Shown here: positions 58,158 through 64,000 of the stretch, in pieces
Layout: every line of letters begins with the position of its first letter
How positions within the stretch are numbered: position 1 is the stretch's first letter
DNA from: Loripinus fragilis
Lineage: Eukaryota; Mollusca; Bivalvia; Lucinida; Lucinidae
Length of the DNA stretch: 64,000 nt
Assembly (NCBI GenBank): GCA_964019695.1
Contig: OZ026522.1
Location: 16,738,687-16,802,686 of the forward strand
Direction of reading: 5' to 3'
The notes under the pieces: model-generated
Database searches by the model: none
Seen by the model: only the letters and a program-made list of their open reading frames with translations
Told to the model about the DNA's origin: nothing
Program-made: the position numbers and the translations under genes

Positions 58158-58420
58158 ACTGAGTACCCACAACATGGTTTGGTTGAGAAATAAAACGCAA
58201 TTTCCATGTCAATTAATTATGGCCTCTCATTAAAGGGGTTCTTTTGAGTACAATCAACATGTTTTGGTTGAGAAATGAAACACAATTTCCAATGTGGCAC
58301 TTTTGGTGGGAGACCTTAATGTTGTTTTTTTTTCAAATTTTAATATAATTTCTTTGAAAGGGTTGTCTCAAGTACCCATGACATGCTTTGGTTGAAAAAA
58401 ATGATTTTCTGTTAGGTATT
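58158..58420. repeat. Three-copy repeat (GAGTACCCACAACATG...)
   Basis: TGAGTACCCACAACATGGTT / TTGAGTACAATCAACATGTT / TCAAGTACCCATGACATGCT, each followed by TTGGTTGA(G/A)AAAT, occur at 58161, 58236 and 58369. They match the right arm of the palindrome at 54421-54493. Confidence 0.8.
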
Positions 58421-59037
58421 AAACAGTTGCGATTCCTGTTTCATGTTTTGAAAATAATGGGTCTGTAGGTCAGTATTTTTTCAAAACTCTGCTTACAGTG
58501 TAGGTAAGTTTTATCTTGCCTAGGCGGCGAGGTTTGTTTAACTTTAGATTCGACAGGTCATTTTCAGAACTTTAATAATCCAGAAAATGAGCGAAAGGCA
58601 GAATATTTCTACATGTATATATGTAATTCATTTTAAAATAAGTTGCCAAAACCACCATTTCACCAAGGATTGTTTCTTTCCAATCAGCCAGATCCCCGAT
58701 CAATCAATCTTTTGATCTGCCGGATGGTCGTCCTGAATTGCCTCCTATTGCCCCGCTTTTTGTCCCAATTGAGTCCCAATTATATAAACAAATCAAGTCG
58801 ACTTTCTGCTAGCTAGGGAAAGCCATGTACCAATAATCAGTGCTGGGGCTTGTATTTTTCTCTTAAATTCGTTCTACCAGAGCACAGTAAAATGGTAAAT
58901 ACATTAAGAAATATGCTGTGTAGGAGTCCCAGATAAAATATTCCAAAAAGAAGTAAACTTGTGAGTCTTTAAAGGGTTTTCAATTGTGTTTCGTTTCAGT
59001 ACCCTTATTTAGAAAAGTGTCCATTTTTTCATTACAG
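58421..59037. other. Non-coding DNA, nothing recognised
   Basis: No structure seen. It ends in a splice-acceptor-like TTTTTTCATTACAG. Confidence 0.4.
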
Positions 59038-59161
59038 TGTTGGATGTATGCAGCTCAACACAGAAGACAACAACAGTGGGGTAATATATTCTATTACATA
59101 CACAAAAACTAAGAAACATTATTCGTCCATATCTACCTTTCTAGTAAGATAAACCAAGCAG
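59038..59161 (+). pseudogene. Exon-like segment, first of two paralogues
   Basis: Preceded by the acceptor-like TTTTTTCATTACAG. The frame reads VGCMQLNTEDNNSG...STFLVR and then TAA. It is about 60% alike in residues to 59428-59552. The family is not recognised. The stop suggests decay or alternative use. Confidence 0.35.
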
Positions 59162-59427
59162 GTCATTAAAGAATATGATATTTTTGGGCTCGATAGCATC
59201 CGATTTGATAATTGGGTACGATTTGGTCAGTTTACGGATCCTCCATATATAAGCCAGTGTCAAAATTTTATTTTGACATTACAAATGCTGTAGTAGGCTT
59301 AGAGATAATGTTTATTTTGAAATAAAAGCATTGAGCTTTCGACAGACTTTGTCATTCCTTTTTGTGTCACTTACTGTGGCACAGGATGATAGCCTTAGCC
59401 TAGGCATGTGAATGTCCACCACAATAC

Positions 59428-59552
59428 GTGTTGGACGTATGCAACTATACACAGCAGATAACAACAGCCGAATAATATTTTTCAATGCATACAAAATAAC
59501 TAAGGACGAGTATTTGTTCATTTCCACCTTTCTTGTAAAAGAAACCACTCAG
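59428..59552 (+). CDS. Exon-like segment, second of two paralogues
   Basis: The frame reads VGRMQLYTADNNSRIIFFNA...STFLVKETTQ and meets a good donor (ACTCAG then GTGAGCAAAA at 59553). The upstream acceptor is weak. The flanks are also shared with the first copy (AAATATGATATTA, TCAGTGTCAAAACTTTA), so a ~390-base segment was duplicated. A protein of unknown function. Confidence 0.3.
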
Positions 59553-59669
59553 GTGAGCAAAAAATATGATATTAATATTCGAGCACAATTGGGTCTGATT
59601 CAGTCATGTGTCAGATTTGGTAAGTTACGGATTCACCAAAACTAAATCAGTGTCAAAACTTTATATTCA

Positions 59670-59868
59670 TAACATAAATCAGCGGTAACAACCTACGTCA
59701 TAGCATTGACGTCGCAAACCCGTAGATTGGGGCCATCTTTGGTTAACACGGTAAGTTTTTCCCTTTTTAAGCATAAATCAGCGGTAACAACCAACGTCAT
59801 AGCATTGACGTCGCAAACCCGTAGATTGGGGCCATCTTTGGTTTACACGGTAAGTTTTTCCCTTCGTA
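59670..59868. repeat. Tandem duplication, 98-base unit with donor-like ends
   Basis: GCATAAATCAGCGGTAACAA, CATAGCATTGACGTCGCAAA, CCCGTAGATTGGGGCCATCT and ACACGGTAAGTTTTTCCCTT occur twice with about three differences. Each unit ends with a strong 5' splice-site match (ACG then GTAAGTTTTT). Confidence 0.93.
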
Positions 59869-59934
59869 AGATTATACAAATAAACTATGCAGTGCAGGCG
59901 GTGCCTTACATTACACTTGGACAGAATATAATAT

Positions 59935-60018
59935 ATTACAAAAGCAAGGGCATTTCTGGGCATGACTATTATATTATATTATAATAGTCATGCCCAGAAA
60001 TGCCCTTGCCTTTGTAAT
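59935..60018. repeat. 84-base near-perfect palindrome
   Basis: The 39-base arms (ATTACAAA(A/G)GCAAGGGCAT then TTCTGGGCATGACTATTATA) differ at one position only, around a 6-base AT centre. The free energy would be very low. Either a short foldback MITE or a hairpin RNA source. Confidence 0.95.
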
Positions 60019-60494
60019 CATTCACCCACAAATATTGAAGCGGAGGACACAAGGATGATTTTAGCAGAGATGTAGTGTACACATTAAAAAAAATAGCATA
60101 TTTTACAGATGATATCACAAATCTTACCAATATTTGTGTGATTTTAGATAACAGTTCTCCTTGACTATCACTCATAACCATTACACCTGTACATGCTGCA
60201 TTTTTCTTATCATATATCCACTGTTGGCGTATACGCATTGTATATAGTGCTTTTGATTGTTAGTATGGAAGCATTTTAGAAAAAAATTGATATAGCCAAA
60301 TATTTAATGAAGGTTTTCTACAAATAAATGATCTCCCTGCTGCTGATTCACATAGGACAGTAAAATAGTCAAGTGTATTATTTGATTTACTGCCCAGAAA
60401 ATTTCACGCGACGTAAGTCATGATCAACGATCTTGATATTTGCACTATGGACTTGGCCATAAAATCAAAGAAACAATATAAAGATTATTCTAGT
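60019..60494. other. Non-coding DNA, nothing recognised
   Basis: A minus-strand frame of 89 codons (60238-59972) runs into the palindrome and has no recognisable features. Confidence 0.4.
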
Positions 60495-60730
60495 TCAGAT
60501 GTTGTCAAATCAGTAAATTACTATTTCTATACTGAAGACCAACGTGCAGTTTGACAAAGAACTGTAGACCTCTCTGTTCAGATGTTGTCAAATCAGTAAA
60601 TTACTATTTCTATACTGAAGACCAACGTGTAGCTTGGCAAAGAACTGTAGACCTCTCAAATCAGTAAATTACTATTTCTATACTGCTGACCAACGTATAG
60701 CTTGGCAAAGAACTGAAGACCTCTCTGTTC
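60495..60730. repeat. Tandem array, ~83-base unit, three copies
   Basis: GTTCAGATGTTGTCAAATCA, GTAAATTACTATTTCTATAC, TGAAGACCAACGTG and CAAAGAACTGTAGACCTCTC. The third unit lacks its first part. Confidence 0.93.
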
Positions 60731-60971
60731 TGATGCCTAGCTGCCTAATTATATGATATGAGTGATATTGACAGTGGTCGAAGAGCAGTCCAAGATTTAC
60801 TGTTTCAAAAGAAATTAGATTGAGAGATACTAATTTAAATAATGATTAGACCAACTAAGCACCTTGTGGGAGTTTAGGTTATAAGTAGTGATTAGCAGCA
60901 ATCGTATGTGTCTCTCCTACACAAACATCTGCTTGCTTATCATGGGAAGTAAACATCATAAAACTATAATA

Positions 60972-61179
60972 CAGTAAAACCTGTCTTAAGCGGCCACTTC
61001 AAATAGACAAGACAAAGGTCTTAATGAAAAATGGTAGCTTAATGACGTTTGATAGTATTACAAAAAGTTTCCCAAGGGGAGCACTCTACAATACTTTTGA
61101 CTTGCATTAAGTGATAATCGGTATTGAAAACCAATTCTTAGAGTTCTTTTTGAGTGGCCGCTTAAGACATGTTTTACTG
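60972..61179. mobile_element. Tc1/mariner-type MITE (CAGTAAA family), best copy
   Basis: CAGTAAAACCTGTCTTAAGC + GGCCAC pairs with GTGGCCGCTTAAGAC + ATGTTTTACTG. TA on both sides. Internal AATGAAAAATGGTAGCTTAA as in the copy at 693. Confidence 0.88.
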
Positions 61180-61891
61180 TAGTCTCAGTCTCCTATACAG
61201 TAGCATTTTAGTTTAAACTTAAGTTATACCATATAGTAGTTACGCAACTTCCTGCTTTCTATGCAAATCAAGCAATAAAATGCATTTAGTCTTTGTCTCC
61301 TCTACAGTAGCAGGTGTAGGTTTCGGTTGTAAGTTATGATAAAGGACATTCTATTCATGTTTATACATTATTCAACAGTGTTCAATTTTAGTTGTTTTTT
61401 TTTTGTTATAATTTATTTATTTTTTCCTGACACAAGTACAAATATTTTACATACATGTATAAACAAACTATATCAAAAAGTTGATACAGGCGATTAATGC
61501 TAGTTACCCTTTTCAGTCTCCTTTACCAATATTAAAAGCAACCACAGATACTGTTCCGTATCACCGGCACAATACTGTATTCGAGCTACAGTCGTGCTAG
61601 TGCAAAGGAAAATCTTTGTATTTAGCGTATAGCTATACATATGGGAATCAACTGTACCTTGTTAAATTGTCCATGCTTCACTGGAATTCAATATGCTTAT
61701 TCGTGCGGGCTAGCATATATATCTATATATATGTATCAGTGTGTGCAATTATTTTTGACAAGTGTTTTGAAGATTTCTTTGTTGGATATATGCACATAAT
61801 GCGGTAAAGTATAATATTCTTATTTGTCTAAAGCCTGACGTTATAGCAAAAAGGGAGAAAATGTTTTGTAAGGTCATTTGGAGACTACATT
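61180..61891. other. Non-coding DNA, nothing recognised
   Basis: Only AT-rich simple tracts (for example TATATATCTATATATATGTA at 61714). Confidence 0.45.
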
Positions 61892-62010
61892 TGAGCTGCA
61901 ACATGAGGTTTCCATCAATGTGGTATGTGCGACCAGCAAAGTCTCAGATCAGCCTGCGCATATGCGCAGTCTGATCAGTACCTTTTTTAGTCGCCCGAAT
62001 ATTCAATGAG
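61892..62010. mobile_element. MITE, GAGCC(A/G)CGACAT family, left half
   Basis: TGAGCTGCAACATGAGGTTT, TCAATGTGGTATGTGCGACC, GATCAGCCTGCGCATATGCG and CGCCCGAATATTCAATGAG. The right half is absent. Confidence 0.75.
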
Positions 62011-62191
62011 TGCGTGTTCAATTTTAGTTACATATACGAGTACACTCGACAGGTGTAAAACTAATATAATAACACTATGAAGAAACCAACATGATTGACC
62101 AAGAAACGGAAACAATAAAAAAATGATCAGACTGCAACACAGTCTACTATGATGTCACTCCATTGTAGAAACTGACACTTATTTATTTGGA

Positions 62192-62254
62192 TTGGACTAT
62201 TAAGTGTATATTACTTTTGTGTAGAAGTCATTACACAAAAGAAGTAATGTACAC
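62192..62254. repeat. Imperfect hairpin
   Basis: AAGTGTATATTACTTTTGTG pairs with CACAAAAGAAGTAATGTACACTT (one mismatch and a short bulge). Confidence 0.7.
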
Positions 62255-62490
62255 TTTCTGCTTTCGTGATCGGTCGTTACTTTTGTACTTGTATGCAATT
62301 CTTATGCAAAATAGAGAGAATGCCTAAAACAGAATTTCACGACTGCGTTTATGCACGAAAAAATGCGTTTGACAGGAACTTACGTTATATACCACAGGGG
62401 ACATACTTCTTAATTACTACTTCCAAGAATATTACTGTCCCTTTCGCAATCACAACTTGGCTGAATGTTTACAAATTACATGTACATGTA

Positions 62491-63810
62491 CGAGGACTGT
62501 TCAAATATGAATGCAAGTAGCTTCATAACTTTCTGTACATATATGCTACGACAAAATGGTAAACGTTTCTATAAAGGACTTTATGTCACCTTTAAACTGG
62601 CACCAGACCCAAAGAAAAATACAGTATATTTATCTAGCTTTAGCCCATCGAATGAGGGTCACGTTAGTATACTTACAAACTCAATGATTCGAACATATAC
62701 CAGTAATATAGACGAGCGTATGATTTATTGATAAACAGGTGAAATTTCATGAAATGTTTAAGAAGGTGTCCCCATATTCTAATATAATGATTCTGTGAAA
62801 GATGCAAAAATCCGACATGCTTTTGTTATATTGCAACGAATTGTTTTCACTTAAGTCTCCTTATGTTTGCAAATAAATGGTAAACAAAACCCCACCGTCA
62901 TTTTTCAGTTTAACGTATCTCTAACAAAATGCACGAAGTAACATTTAAACTAGTTTTAAATCAAAGACAATATGTTGATCGCTCATAGCGAGTTGTTGTT
63001 ACAAATCATTGATAGATAGTGGGTAATTTCTAAACGCTGAAAAGCTTTTTTAATAAGTCAAAAATGCCTTAAGTGAAGGGGTTATAGAATTTATACTCAT
63101 TGTTTTGCCATAACATTGCAGCTTTATTCTAAATTTGAACGTAATCTTTAAGTTTGATCACTATAGGCATTATTTACAATAACATTACTCACCTGGTCTT
63201 GAGGACTAGACAGATTGAACATATTTTGATTAATGGAAACACCTCATTACGAAGCAGAAAATGCTTGAAAAATGATATAAAATGTGATTACTCTGTAAAT
63301 AGAGGACGGCGCGTTTTGAAAAATCCCTTATGACATATTTAGCATGTTTTCAGCAAAACGCAAAGAAAACGACACAGCGATGTTCATTATTACATCAGCA
63401 GTAGCTAACTCAAAATGACGTTTATCATAAAATTAATGACGACACCAACGTGCCCGTTTACTCGAGATTGAAGCAGGATTATATACACTTTTTCTTGCAA
63501 GCAACTTTAGGATTGTTACGTAAAATTGTATCTAAAATTTGGTGTCATTTTGTCGAAAACTTACAAAGATATGACACTATATCCGCACATGTACCAAAAC
63601 GTGCATTGCAATTTGCTTCAGAAAAACTTCAGTATACAGAAATGGCCTTTATATAAGCGTCTGTAACTCGAGAAATGTAGTGAGTGCTACTTTACGTTTG
63701 GTGCCATTTTAAAGGCGACAAATAGTTCTTTTCAGGAAGGTATGCCATTTTGTCGTAGCATATAAGTGAAGAGAGTTATGAAGCTACTTGCATTCATATT
63801 TGTACATGTA
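62491..63810. mobile_element. 1.3 kb mariner-like element, inverted relative of 38898-40197
   Basis: The left end CGAGGACTGTTCAAATATGA matches the complement of the right end of the 38.9 kb copy, and similarity continues through the whole 1.32 kb in inverted order (TTTGCAAATAAATGGTAAAC, GATCGCTCATAGCGAGTTGT, CACATGTACCAAAACGTGC). The right end is damaged (TATTTGTACATGTA). No transposase frame. Confidence 0.85.
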
Positions 63811-64000
63811 ACCCTTTTCATTCTGAACACCGATAAATATGTGTTTTGGCAAACAGTAAAGATCCAGATGAAACCCACAGAAGGAGGCATTTTATCATGA
63901 CCTGCACTATTTGCTGTGATAAACAATCTTCAGGGACAGAAATTCGACATTTTATAGAAATTTTGACGGCAATCCCTGAAACTACAAAATGGACGATTCC

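Noticed and set aside
62465..63656. Frames of 68-88 codons in the 1.3 kb mariner-like element
   Set aside because: Not shared with the sister copy in frame and without DDE/D-type motifs, so not a transposase.
1..64000. Prokaryotic or viral gene clusters
   Set aside because: No operon-like frames, no capsid, polymerase or envelope-like proteins; the only polymerase is the PLE reverse transcriptase.

Overview
The window looks like AT-rich, repeat-dense nuclear DNA of a bivalve mollusc. The grounds are an RING-less B-box TRIM-like gene of the kind expanded in molluscs, a Penelope-like (PLE) retroelement, many short inverted-repeat elements, several tandem satellites and no bacterial gene organisation. 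The species is inference; a venerid- or dreissenid-like clam would fit. Nothing suggests a virus, prokaryotic DNA or a horizontally acquired operon.

Only one gene is convincing: a minus-strand TRIM-like protein (13399-15132) with two B-boxes, a coiled coil and a C-terminal beta-propeller. A canonical 3' splice site sits directly before its start codon. That acceptor-plus-ATG segment is repeated in tandem four more times upstream. Two paralogous exon-like segments lie on the minus strand at 36.35-37.86 kb, and two exon-like segments on the plus strand at 59.04-59.55 kb. The rest is mobile and repetitive DNA.

0-12 kb holds MITE-type elements, a 1 kb TIR element built from CGATTC motifs (2.29-3.33 kb), and a stack of nested insertions at 5.35-8.84 kb: a PLE sits inside a MITE, and a Tc1/mariner-type element sits inside the PLE reverse transcriptase at a TA. 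12.7-17.5 kb holds the TRIM gene with tandem repeats on both sides and a 1 kb palindrome whose arms each carry a tRNA-like sequence. 18.5-31 kb holds 54-bp repeats, two nested TIR elements (19.17-19.87 kb), a 4.8 kb long-TIR element with ruined coding remnants (21.35-26.18 kb), a 158-bp tandem array, and a G-tract-ended TIR element (27.8-30.4 kb).

31-49 kb holds further PLE 3' fragments, a 54-bp minisatellite (34.8-36.3 kb), a 2.5 kb 41-bp satellite (41.4-44.0 kb), a block present three times (38.3, 44.0 and 47.4 kb), and a 1.3 kb mariner-like element whose empty site is visible in the sister blocks. 49-64 kb holds 75-, ~170- and 79-bp arrays, a 918-bp foldback element inside the 79-bp array, several near-perfect palindromes, and a second, inverted copy of the 1.3 kb mariner-like element.

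Nine copies of the PLE 3' region share the same end, a CTTAC-type tail, so one retroelement family has seeded the whole window. All identities, copy counts and boundaries were read by eye and should be taken as approximate to a few bases.
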